Below are positions 52,301 through 59,829 of a stretch of DNA of 64,000 nucleotides, piece by piece. How positions within the stretch are numbered: position 1 is the first letter of the stretch; the number at the start of each line of letters is the position of its first letter. The stretch comes from Poriferisodalis sp964484385 (GTDB lineage: Bacteria; Actinomycetota; Acidimicrobiia; Acidimicrobiales; Poriferisodalaceae). The stretch is taken from contig CAZAFV010000007.1 of NCBI GenBank assembly GCA_964484385.1, positions 11,488-75,487 of the forward strand. The letters run 5' to 3'. The notes under the pieces are model-generated. The model was not told the DNA's origin and made no database searches. It saw only the letters and a program-made list of their open reading frames with translations. The translations under genes and the position numbers were made by a program.

Positions 52301-53989
52301 TCAGCTGGATTCAGACGGCGAGCGATACTCCAGCAGCGAGGACTGACCACGCATGGCGACGATCCTCAGGTCGCGCTCATTGCCGTGGACATCAACAAGG
52401 TTGAGTACCTCGTCGCCAACAGCGAAGTGAACTGGTTGCTGTTGGCCGCCGTTGACAGCGACGTTGGTCGTGTAGAGGTACGCCCGATCAAGATTGTCGA
52501 GAATCGGGTTCAGTCGGCCTTCGATGCCCGGTAGGTATCCGGTTTGATCTTCAAAGATCGCCGAGCCACCTTCGATGAGCGATGTCAGCTCGACACTTTG
52601 CGCACCGCTAGCTGGAATCCAGCCCGTCGAGACATGGGCACTCAAATTCGGTCCGGCGACGAACACCGTCATGGGGAGATCGTCGGTGTACAGGTCGAGG
52701 CGCGCGACGCCCTTCGCATCCGTCGTCGCGCCCCGACGTGTGCCATTGGGGAACAGCACCAAGACGTCGGCCTCGGCGACAGGCGCGCCCTCACAGCTGA
52801 CGATGACGGCCGTCTCAGTGTCGAACCGCTCGAGTGCCGACGGAAACTCCCCGAGCGGCACTACCTCGACTTCAGTCTGTGACTGTGCTTTCTCGCCACC
52901 GAAGACAATCATCTGCGCGGTGACGCCGGGCACCGTCTGTGCGATGCGTCGAAGCGGCCGGAACCAATCCTGCGCCACGGTTGCACCCGACTTCACCTCG
53001 ATGGCGCAGACTCCGCGCCCTGTCTCATAGAGCAGGTCGCACTCCAGGCCGCCCGACTCGCGGTAGAAGCTGAACCGGGGGTGACGACCACGGTTGTAGC
53101 TGTACTTGATCGATTCGGCGACGACGATGTTCTCAACGAGTTGGCCGCGCAAGGGATGTGTCGCCACTTGACTGGCATCTCGGATTCCCAACAAGTGGCT
53201 GGCGAGGCCGACATCGTAGAAATAGAGCTTCGGTGACCTCACCAGCCTCTTTCGAATGTTCGCGAAGTACGGCTCGAGCCGGAACGCGATGTAGCTCCGC
53301 TCCAGCACGGCGAGCCAGTGCCGGACGGTGGTGTGCGTCACCCCGAGGTCTCCCCCGAGTGATGAGAGATTCACGAGCTGGCCGATCCGCCCCGCGCACA
53401 GCGCTGCGAACTGGCGGAACGTCGGGAGATCGCCGACGCCTCCCATCCGACGCACATCGCGCTCGACGTAGGTGTCGAAATAGTCGGCGAGCACTTCTCG
53501 GGGATCGAGGCCTTGGTCGATAATGCGCGGGTAGAAGCCGCTGTGCACCAGTTCGTTCAGCGAATCTGGGCCGCCCGCGCGGCGATGTTCCTCGAAGGAG
53601 AAGGGAAGCAGGCGAAGCTGCGCTATCCGTCCGGCCAGAGACTCGCTGATTGCCTCGTTGAGCTTGAAGTTCTCGCTGCCGGTGAGCACATACTGGCCGT
53701 TCGCCCCGCTGTCGTCCGCCAGCTCCTTGAGATACGAGAACAGGAACGGCACATGCTGGACTTCGTCGATCACGGCAGGCCTGCCGAGATCACGGAGAAA
53801 CCCTCGTGGATCTCGCTCGGCTTGCCCCCGGACGTCAGGCGCATCCAAGCTGATGTACTTGACGTCAGAGGAGTCGAACACGGACCGGCAAAGTGTCGTC
53901 TTGCCGGATTGACGCGGCCCGGTTACCGACACGAACGGGTACTGCCTAAAGAGACGCAGCAGTCGATCCGCTATCTCTCTGCGAATCAT
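52301..53989 (-). CDS. AAA_14 ATPase-DUF4143 with an extra C-terminal beta-rich region
   Basis: The 562-aa product has Walker A GPRQSGKT (24-31), Walker B VIDEVQ (73-78) and the DUF4143 nuclease-like pattern ECDLLYETGRGVCAIEVKSG near residue 330. It is longer than the 426-aa relative at 2022-3302. Residues about 390-562 (VSCEGAPVAEADVLVLFPNG, ARLDLYTDDLPMTVFVAGP) look like a carboxypeptidase-regulatory-type beta sandwich followed by another strand-rich part. This addition is unusual for the family. A palindrome starts 26 bases upstream of its start. Confidence 0.88.
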   Translation of the reverse strand: MIRREIADRLLRLFRQYPFVSVTGPRQSGKTTLCRSVFDSSDVKYISLDAPDVRGQAERDPRGFLRDLGRPAVIDEVQHVPFLFSYLKELADDSGANGQYVLTGSENFKLNEAISESLAGRIAQLRLLPFSFEEHRRAGGPDSLNELVHSGFYPRIIDQGLDPREVLADYFDTYVERDVRRMGGVGDLPTFRQFAALCAGRIGQLVNLSSLGGDLGVTHTTVRHWLAVLERSYIAFRLEPYFANIRKRLVRSPKLYFYDVGLASHLLGIRDASQVATHPLRGQLVENIVVAESIKYSYNRGRHPRFSFYRESGGLECDLLYETGRGVCAIEVKSGATVAQDWFRPLRRIAQTVPGVTAQMIVFGGEKAQSQTEVEVVPLGEFPSALERFDTETAVIVSCEGAPVAEADVLVLFPNGTRRGATTDAKGVARLDLYTDDLPMTVFVAGPNLSAHVSTGWIPASGAQSVELTSLIEGGSAIFEDQTGYLPGIEGRLNPILDNLDRAYLYTTNVAVNGGQQQPVHFAVGDEVLNLVDVHGNERDLRIVAMRGQSSLLEYRSPSESS

Positions 53990-54014
53990 GGTTGAATCAT
54001 ACAGGCAATTCTAT

Positions 54015-54043
54015 GCAATCTGAAAGTTCAGGTTTCAGATTGC
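54015..54043. promoter_or_regulatory. 11-bp-arm palindrome, candidate operator
   Basis: GCAATCTGAAA (54015-54025) and TTTCAGATTGC (54033-54043) are exact inverted repeats around seven bases. The site is AT-rich and lies 26-54 bases upstream of the ATPase-DUF4143 start at 53989, the same relative place as the palindrome before the family member at 3302, although the sequences differ. Confidence 0.55.
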
Positions 54044-54047
54044 GTCA

Positions 54048-54150
54048 TTACAGACGGACGCGCCGTTTGGTGAGGTCGTAGAAGCTACGAATCGAAAGCG
54101 GGGCGGCGACCGGCGATCTTGCAGCCGAAGCTGCAAGCGTCGAGCCAGCC
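54048..54150 (-). pseudogene. Decayed copy of a DMGDH-like gene 3' end
   Basis: Read on the minus strand this stretch gives GWLDACSFGCKIAGRR and then, in another frame, RSFYDLTKRRVRL followed by a stop. The intact gene at 55871-58471 ends SWLDAGSFDIEIAGRR ... RSFYDPTNQRVRL. The last 48 bases are about 85% alike by eye. An 8-base deletion between the two parts breaks the frame. Similarity fades above about 54150. It is a fragment of a lost paralogue or a target duplication. Confidence 0.78.
54118..54137. repeat. Perfect 8-bp hairpin with CGAA loop
   Basis: CTTGCAGC and GCTGCAAG pair perfectly around CGAA, inside the decayed DMGDH fragment and about 90 bases before the CWB2 gene. The intact DMGDH gene lacks this hairpin at the same place, so it arose by point changes. 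Confidence 0.5.
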
Positions 54151-54226
54151 CAAGTCGCGGCCGGGCTTTTTCGACAAGTCGCCTCGCCCGGTGCTTCGAG
54201 AACAGATCCATAGGGGACGGGAAGAC

Positions 54227-54979
54227 ATGCTCAGGGGAACGATTCGGGCAGTCGCGATGGCGGCTGTCACAGCGGCTCTCATCGTCGGCCCAGTAGCTCC
54301 GGTTTCGGCGCACGATCCTGTGAGGCTGCCTCCACAGGCCAAAACTGACTGCGCCGGTGAAGTTCCGGTAGTAGTCGGCTCCGACGCGGCTGCCCAGTCG
54401 GACATCTACTCGGCTGTGACGCTGGCGGGCGCGCTGGGCAGCGACTGCGTGGTGCTGGCAGGCCCGCGGGACGGTGCGTTTTCCCCAGACCAGCTTCAGA
54501 GACTGGACTCTGCGCAGTCGAACGGATATGTCGTCGGCGGGGAGGCAGCAGTGCCGCAAGCGAAGGTGCATGGTCGCGACTTGGTGCGCATTGCGGGTGC
54601 GGATCGGTGGGAGACCGCCGCGCTGGTGGGGGACACAGCGCGACAACTCGCTTCGGGCGACGCAACACAGCCCGCCAGCAGCATTTCTGGTTCCGGCAAC
54701 GCTGTGAAGTTCGTGACACTCACCACCGGGCGCTGGCTCGTCGAAGCAAGCGTGTCCGACAATCACGGCCGGTTCGGCGCGGGCACCAACTTCAGCGTCT
54801 CGCTCGTCGACCCCGAAGGCGATCACTGCGAGTTGGTCGCCAATGACATCGGCACAGAGGTACGAGACTCGGCGGTAGTTCAGATATCAGCTGATGGCAT
54901 CCTCACATGCCCGCCCGGCGAGTTTGCCGTGGAGATTGACGCCGTCGGCTCTTGGACAGTCACCTTCACAAAGCGATAG
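54227..54979 (+). CDS. Secreted protein with cell-wall-binding repeat (CWB2) region
   Basis: The ATG at 54227 follows GGGGACGGGAAG. The 250-aa product begins with a signal peptide (basic RGTIR, hydrophobic to about 28, then PVSAHD), then a CWB2-type region (VVVGSDAAAQSDIYSAVTLA, VVLAGPRDGAFS, GYVVGGEAAVP, RIAGADRWETAALVGD), and a C-terminal beta-rich domain with two Cys (FSVSLVDPEGDHCELV, ILTCPPGEFAVEIDAVG). CWB2 proteins usually have three repeats; here about one is visible. Probably exported and wall-associated. Confidence 0.75.
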   Translation: MLRGTIRAVAMAAVTAALIVGPVAPVSAHDPVRLPPQAKTDCAGEVPVVVGSDAAAQSDIYSAVTLAGALGSDCVVLAGPRDGAFSPDQLQRLDSAQSNGYVVGGEAAVPQAKVHGRDLVRIAGADRWETAALVGDTARQLASGDATQPASSISGSGNAVKFVTLTTGRWLVEASVSDNHGRFGAGTNFSVSLVDPEGDHCELVANDIGTEVRDSAVVQISADGILTCPPGEFAVEIDAVGSWTVTFTKR

Positions 54980-55031
54980 TCACGCTGCCGCTACCGACGC
55001 CCGACCGCGGCCCCATGGCCTCGGACGCTCG

Positions 55032-55691
55032 ATGAGCGGCAGCGAATCTAGTGAGATGTGCCGGCACGACGGGACCATCGTCTACATTGACGGACTCAAC
55101 TTCTACTACGGCGCCGTCAAGGGAACTCCGTACAAGTGGCTCGACCTCGTGGCGCTGTGCCGACGCCTCCTGCCTCGCGACAACATCGTCCAGATCCGCT
55201 ACTTCACGGCACGCGTGAGCGCTCGCCCGGATGACCCGCAGCAGCCCGACCGCCAAGACACCTACCTTCGGGCGCTCGCAACGCTCCCGCTGCTGGAAAT
55301 CCACTACGGGCACTTCGTGCAGAGGAAGGTGAGGCTCCCGCTGGCTCGCCTCGCCCCGGAAGGACCCCGAGCGGTCGAAGTGGTCAAGGCGGAGGAGAAG
55401 GGCTCCGACGTCAACTTGGCTACGTACTTGCTGCGCGATGCATTCATGGGGCACTGCGGCACGGCGGTCGTGGTCAGCAACAACTCAGACCTGCGCGAGG
55501 CCGTCCGCATCGCGCACACCGATGCGAGCATCAATGTGGGGATCATCAACCCGCATCCGGCGAGGTAGCGCTCACAGTTGCTGCGAGGCGCGTTCTTCAA
55601 GCAGCTCCGGCCGAATGTGCTGGCGCAGTGCCAGCTGGCACCTGTGCTCCATGACAGCCGAGGCACCATCCGGAAGCCAGCTGCCTGGTAA
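55032..55691 (+). pseudogene. NYN-domain protein interrupted by an in-frame TAG
   Basis: The ATG at 55032 opens a NYN/LabA-like PIN-fold nuclease: VYIDGLNFYYGAVKGT with Asp20, EEKGSDVNLATYLLRDA, and VVVSNNSDLREAVRIA. The frame stops at TAG (codon 179, 55566-55568) just after INPHPAR. Reading on in the same frame gives RSQLLRGAFFKQLRPNVLAQ, CQLAPVLHDSRGTIRKPAAW and TAA at 55689, the normal family C-terminus. Either a nonsense mutation gives a 178-aa product, or the codon is read through. The DNA has no frameshift. Confidence 0.82.
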
Positions 55692-55698
55692 ACACGCA

Positions 55699-55720
55699 AG
55701 GGCCCGCCGAAGCGGGCCCT
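55699..55720 (+). terminator. GC-rich terminator-like hairpin after the NYN gene
   Basis: AGGGCCCGC and GCGGGCCCT pair perfectly around CGAA, eight bases after the TAA that ends the full-length NYN frame. No T-run follows. The hairpin tracks the full-length end, not the amber codon. Confidence 0.6.
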
Positions 55721-55870
55721 GCACCCAGCCACCGGAAGCGACTGGGGGGATATGACAACAGGGTATCGCGCACACGTGACACTGACGACAGCGCGGACGC
55801 CTTCGGAGTGTCAGATCGCCGATCTGCACGGTCTGCGATCTGCTGCAGTCTGGCGTTCGAGTCGGTGCGG

Positions 55871-58471
55871 CTACAGGCGGACGCGCTGGTTGGTGGGGTC
55901 GTAGAAGCTGCGGATCGAGGGCGTGGCAGCAATGCGACGACCGGCGATCTCGATGTCGAACGATCCGGCGTCGAGCCAGGACTTGGTGACGGCCTGCGGC
56001 TCCAGGCTGGCCGCCGCCGGATGGGTCACGTAGCCCATCGCCAGGCAGCGGTCTTCGGTGTAGCTCCACATGGCTGAGGTGACCCGTCCGACGAGCGCTC
56101 CGTCGCGGCGGATCGGTTCGTCGTGATAGGCCAGCACGTCGGGGTCGTCGAGGCGGAACTGGATGAGACGGCGCGTGCGGGGCTCGTGGCGCTGTGCTTC
56201 CAGCGCGGCGCGGCCGATGAATTTCCGCTGCTTGTCCCATGCGATCGCGAAGCCGAGGCCGGCCTCTAGCGGCGTGTCCTCGTCGCTGATGTCGTGGCCC
56301 CAGTGGCGGTAGCCGCACTCCAGCCGCAGCGTGTTCATGGCGTGATAGCCGGCGTGTGCCAACTCCAATCCATCCGCGTCCTTCGCAGCGTCGCGCAGCG
56401 TTTCGTAGACCGCGACTGCCCCGGCGTTGGGCACATACAGCTCCCAGCCGAGTTCCCCCACGTAGCTCATGCGCACGGCCAGCACCGCAATCGGGCCAGT
56501 CGAGGCAGAAACGTCGATGTGCTGGGCAGCGCCAAAACCGAACGACTCGTTGTCGAGCGCGGCGTCGGTGACGCGGCTGAGCAGGTCTCGTGAGTGCGGC
56601 CCCATCAGCCCGAGCACTGCCCACTCGTCGGTGACATCGGCGATGTCGACGTCACGGCCTCTGCAGTGGCGTCGCAGCCACGCCCAGTCCCGGGTCTGGC
56701 AGGCAGCCGAGGTGACCACCCAGAATTCGTCGTCGCCCAGCCGGGTGACAGTCAGGTCGGCCTCGATGCCGCCTCGCTCGTTGCACCACTGCGTGTACAC
56801 AGCGCGCCCGGCGGGCACATCTACCGAGGCCACGCTCAGCGTGTCGAGCACATCCAGCGCGTCGGGGCCCCGCACGGTGAACTTGACGAACGACGACTGG
56901 TCGAACACCGCCACGCCGTTGCGGACGGCATCGCACTCGCGGCCCGCGTTGGCCCACCAGTTCTGCTTGCCGTAGCTGTAGCGGTACTGCCGCTCCTGGC
57001 CGGGCTCGGCGAACCAGTTGGCCCGTTCCCACCCGGCCGTCTCGCCGAAGACCGCCCCCGCCGCATCCATGGCGTCGTGCAGCGCGGAACGACGCTGGTC
57101 GCGAGCGCTCGTGTACTGGAAGAACGGCCAGTGCATCGCGTAGAGCAGACCGAGGCTCTCGCTGATGCGCTCGGCCAGGTAGCCGTTGTCGGCCTGGAAT
57201 GGCATGGCCCGGCGGATGTCCACCGCGCACAGGTCCATCGGCGGGTGCCGGTCGGCGATCCAGTCAGCCAGCACCCAGCCGGCACCTCCTGCGGACTGGA
57301 TGCCCACAGAGTTGAAGCCGGCCGCCACGAAGCAGCCGTCGACCTCAGGAGCTTCGCCGAGGTAGTAGGTGCCATCGGGGGTGAACGACTCGGGGCCGTT
57401 GAAGAACAGCTGCACGCCGCAGTCGGCCAGCGCGGGCACCCGGTGGCAGGATCGCTCGAACACCGGGCCGACGTGGTCCCAGTCTTCCGGCAGCGTCCCG
57501 AACTTGAAGTCGCGGGGAATACCGTCGAGACGCCACACCTTGGCCGCCGGCTCGAAGAAACCGACCATCAGCTTGCCGGTTTCCTCCTTGAAGTACGTGT
57601 AGTTGGTGGGGTCTCGCACGATGGGCGTGGACGTATCGAGGCCTTCGAGCGGCTCGGTGACCACGTAGAAGTGCTCGCACGCCTGCAGCGGAACGTTCAC
57701 CCCGATCTGTGCAGCGAGGTGCCGCGTCCACATGCCGGTGGCCAGCACCACGGTCTCGGTCTCGACGAGATGCCCCTCGACTCCCGCAGGCTCGCCGGCG
57801 CCGCTCGCGGTGCCGGGCATCAACTCGCCGGCGCCGCTCGCGGTGCCGGGCATCAACTCAGTGCGAACACCGCAGATGGCGCCGCCGCGGGTCTCGAGCC
57901 CGGTGACCGCGACTCCCTCGATGATCCGGCAGCCATGGGCGCGTGCGCCCTTGGCAAGCGCCATAGTGGCGTCCACCGGCGAGACCAAGCCGTCATCGGG
58001 CAGGTACAGCGCTCCCACCAAGTCGTCGGTGCGCATGAGCGGCCACATCTCGGCGAGCTCGTCCATGTCGATCCGGCGCGACTCGACGCCGACCGTGGCG
58101 CCCATTGACGCGCCCCGCAGGATCTCCTCCCACCGCTCCTCGTCGGATGCCACCGAGATCGATCCCGGCGCACGGAAACCGGTGGCCTGACCCGTCTCGT
58201 CTTCCAGTGCTTCGAACAGTCGCACCGAATAGGTGGCGAGCTTGGTGAGGCTGTATGTCGCCTTGAGCTGCGCCGCCAAACCGGCGGCGTGCCACGTGGT
58301 GCCGGCTGTGAGCTGGTTCTGTTCCAGCAACAGCACGTCGGTGATGCCCCGTCGGACGAGGTGGTACGCAATGGCGCACCCCACGATCCCGCCGCCCACC
58401 ACGACGACCTCGGCCCGGTCGGGGATCGTGCGATTGGTCACTGCGCGCTGAGGCAGATGCTGATCCGTCAT
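55871..58471 (-). CDS. FAD-dependent dimethylglycine dehydrogenase-like protein, second
   Basis: The 866-aa product has an FAD domain (VVVGGGIVGCAIAYHLVRRG, TTWHAAGLAAQLK) and a C-terminal GcvT-type folate domain (YVGELGWELYVPNAG, LEAGLGFAIAWDKQRKFIGR). It resembles the protein at 49641-52151 and dimethylglycine or sarcosine dehydrogenases. A perfect 33-bp tandem duplication encodes ELMPGTASGAG twice near residues 205-227. It lies 10 bases downstream of an LldD-like gene on the same strand. Confidence 0.9.
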   Translation of the reverse strand: MTDQHLPQRAVTNRTIPDRAEVVVVGGGIVGCAIAYHLVRRGITDVLLLEQNQLTAGTTWHAAGLAAQLKATYSLTKLATYSVRLFEALEDETGQATGFRAPGSISVASDEERWEEILRGASMGATVGVESRRIDMDELAEMWPLMRTDDLVGALYLPDDGLVSPVDATMALAKGARAHGCRIIEGVAVTGLETRGGAICGVRTELMPGTASGAGELMPGTASGAGEPAGVEGHLVETETVVLATGMWTRHLAAQIGVNVPLQACEHFYVVTEPLEGLDTSTPIVRDPTNYTYFKEETGKLMVGFFEPAAKVWRLDGIPRDFKFGTLPEDWDHVGPVFERSCHRVPALADCGVQLFFNGPESFTPDGTYYLGEAPEVDGCFVAAGFNSVGIQSAGGAGWVLADWIADRHPPMDLCAVDIRRAMPFQADNGYLAERISESLGLLYAMHWPFFQYTSARDQRRSALHDAMDAAGAVFGETAGWERANWFAEPGQERQYRYSYGKQNWWANAGRECDAVRNGVAVFDQSSFVKFTVRGPDALDVLDTLSVASVDVPAGRAVYTQWCNERGGIEADLTVTRLGDDEFWVVTSAACQTRDWAWLRRHCRGRDVDIADVTDEWAVLGLMGPHSRDLLSRVTDAALDNESFGFGAAQHIDVSASTGPIAVLAVRMSYVGELGWELYVPNAGAVAVYETLRDAAKDADGLELAHAGYHAMNTLRLECGYRHWGHDISDEDTPLEAGLGFAIAWDKQRKFIGRAALEAQRHEPRTRRLIQFRLDDPDVLAYHDEPIRRDGALVGRVTSAMWSYTEDRCLAMGYVTHPAAASLEPQAVTKSWLDAGSFDIEIAGRRIAATPSIRSFYDPTNQRVRL
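57791..57856. repeat. Exact 33-bp tandem duplication in a DMGDH-like gene
   Basis: Two adjacent identical 33-base units starting CTCGCCGGCGCCGCTCGCGG keep the reading frame and double an 11-residue segment in the FAD domain. Identity of the copies indicates a recent event. Confidence 0.9.
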
Positions 58472-58481
58472 GAGAGGTGCC

Positions 58482-59720
58482 TCAGACTCGTTCGAGCAGG
58501 TCGGGTGTCAGGTCGGCAGTGGAACGAACGCCATTCAGGCGCATCGTGCGGGTCATCCCCTCGACGAAGTAGTTGAGCACCCAGTCGACGCCGGTCTCGC
58601 CAGCAGCGCCAAGGGCGTACAGGTACGCCCGGCCGATCATCGCCGAGTCGGCGCCCAAGGCCAGCGCCTTCACGATGTCGCTGCCCCGCCGGATGCCGCC
58701 ATCGCAGATCACCTCGCAGCGGTCGCCGACGGCCTCGCGGATTGCGGGCACGCACTCCACCGGCGCAGGCGCGCCGTCGAGCTGGCGCCCGCCGTGGTTC
58801 GACACAATGACAGCGTCGAGTTCCATGTCGGCAGCGATCTTGGCGTCGTCTGGCGATAGCACGCCCTTGAGCATCACGGGCCCGTCCCAGCGCTCACGGA
58901 ACCACTCGATGTCATCCCATGACAGCGACGGGTCGAACTGACTGTTGATGTAGTCGGCCAGGGCCACGGCATCGCCGCCGTCGCCGCCGGCCGCGCCCTC
59001 GCAGTTCGAGAACTTGATCGGTTCGTTGCTGAGGAAGTCGAGCAACCAGCGAGGATGCAGCAGGCCGTCGACGATCGTGTCAGGGCCCAGCTTCGGGGGA
59101 AGGCTGAAGCCGTGCCGCACGTCGCGCTCTCGGCGTCCCAGCACGGCCGTGTCCACGGTGATCATGATCGCCTCGTAGCCAGCCGCCGCCGAGCGTTCCA
59201 GCAGGTCGGCCATCAGCTCGCGGTCACGCCACACGTACACCTGGAAGAACTTTCGGCCGTCGCAGACATCGGCAACCTCCTCGACCGAGCGCGTCCCCAT
59301 CGTCGACAGCGAGTACGGGATGCCGGCGCGGTCGGCAGCGCGGGCCACGGCCAGCTCTCCCTGAGAGTGGGCGATGCGGTCAAAACCGGTCGGTGCAATC
59401 ACGAGCGGGATCGGTACTTCCTGGCCCAAGACTCTGCCCGAGATGTCCACATCGGTGACATCTCGCAGCACTCGAGGCCGGAACTGCCAGCGGTGATACG
59501 CAGCGACGCTGCGCTCGGCGCTGACCTCGTCTTCCGCTGCCCCGTCGATGTAGTCGAAGCAGCCGCCCGGCATCCGGCGCTTCGCCATGCGGCGCAAGTC
59601 GGAAACGTCTGCTGCGCGGATCAAATGCCGTTTGTCGGCATCGCGTTCGAACTCGCCGAACTGCATGACGCTGCGGGCCGTTTCGTAGGCCTGCGCCACC
59701 CATTTCGTCAACCCCGCCAT
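58482..59720 (-). CDS. FMN-dependent alpha-hydroxy-acid dehydrogenase (LldD-like)
   Basis: From the ATG at 59720 the product has 412 residues; a longer frame upstream overlaps the divergent gene's leader. It has the FMN barrel and catalytic His-Gly-Gly-Arg of the family in IVSNHGGRQLDGAPAPVE, and FDYIDGAAEDEVSAERSV near the N-terminus. It may oxidise lactate, glycolate or another 2-hydroxy acid. It leads a two-gene unit with the DMGDH-like gene. Confidence 0.9.
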   Translation of the reverse strand: MAGLTKWVAQAYETARSVMQFGEFERDADKRHLIRAADVSDLRRMAKRRMPGGCFDYIDGAAEDEVSAERSVAAYHRWQFRPRVLRDVTDVDISGRVLGQEVPIPLVIAPTGFDRIAHSQGELAVARAADRAGIPYSLSTMGTRSVEEVADVCDGRKFFQVYVWRDRELMADLLERSAAAGYEAIMITVDTAVLGRRERDVRHGFSLPPKLGPDTIVDGLLHPRWLLDFLSNEPIKFSNCEGAAGGDGGDAVALADYINSQFDPSLSWDDIEWFRERWDGPVMLKGVLSPDDAKIAADMELDAVIVSNHGGRQLDGAPAPVECVPAIREAVGDRCEVICDGGIRRGSDIVKALALGADSAMIGRAYLYALGAAGETGVDWVLNYFVEGMTRTMRLNGVRSTADLTPDLLERV

Positions 59721-59829
59721 AGGCGCGAACTCTACGATGTGCTCGAAGTTCCCAGTGCCCGTTCCGCATACGCCGGAGGCTGCGGTTCGGGCATCCGTCT
59801 TTTCCGAACGATGCGAAAGTGAGCCCGCT

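Noticed and set aside
54035..54826. 263-codon minus-strand frame covering the CWB2 gene
   Set aside because: It is out of frame with the DMGDH remnant over most of its length and lacks domains, while the opposite strand has a signal peptide, ribosome site and CWB2 motifs.
57791..57856. CRISPR-like repeats
   Set aside because: Two adjacent copies without spacers, inside a coding frame; a simple tandem duplication.
56594..58108. Long open frame on the plus strand opposite the DMGDH-like gene (504 codons)
   Set aside because: It has no recognisable domain and is rich in His, Arg, Gly and Val as expected for an antisense shadow of a GC-rich gene.
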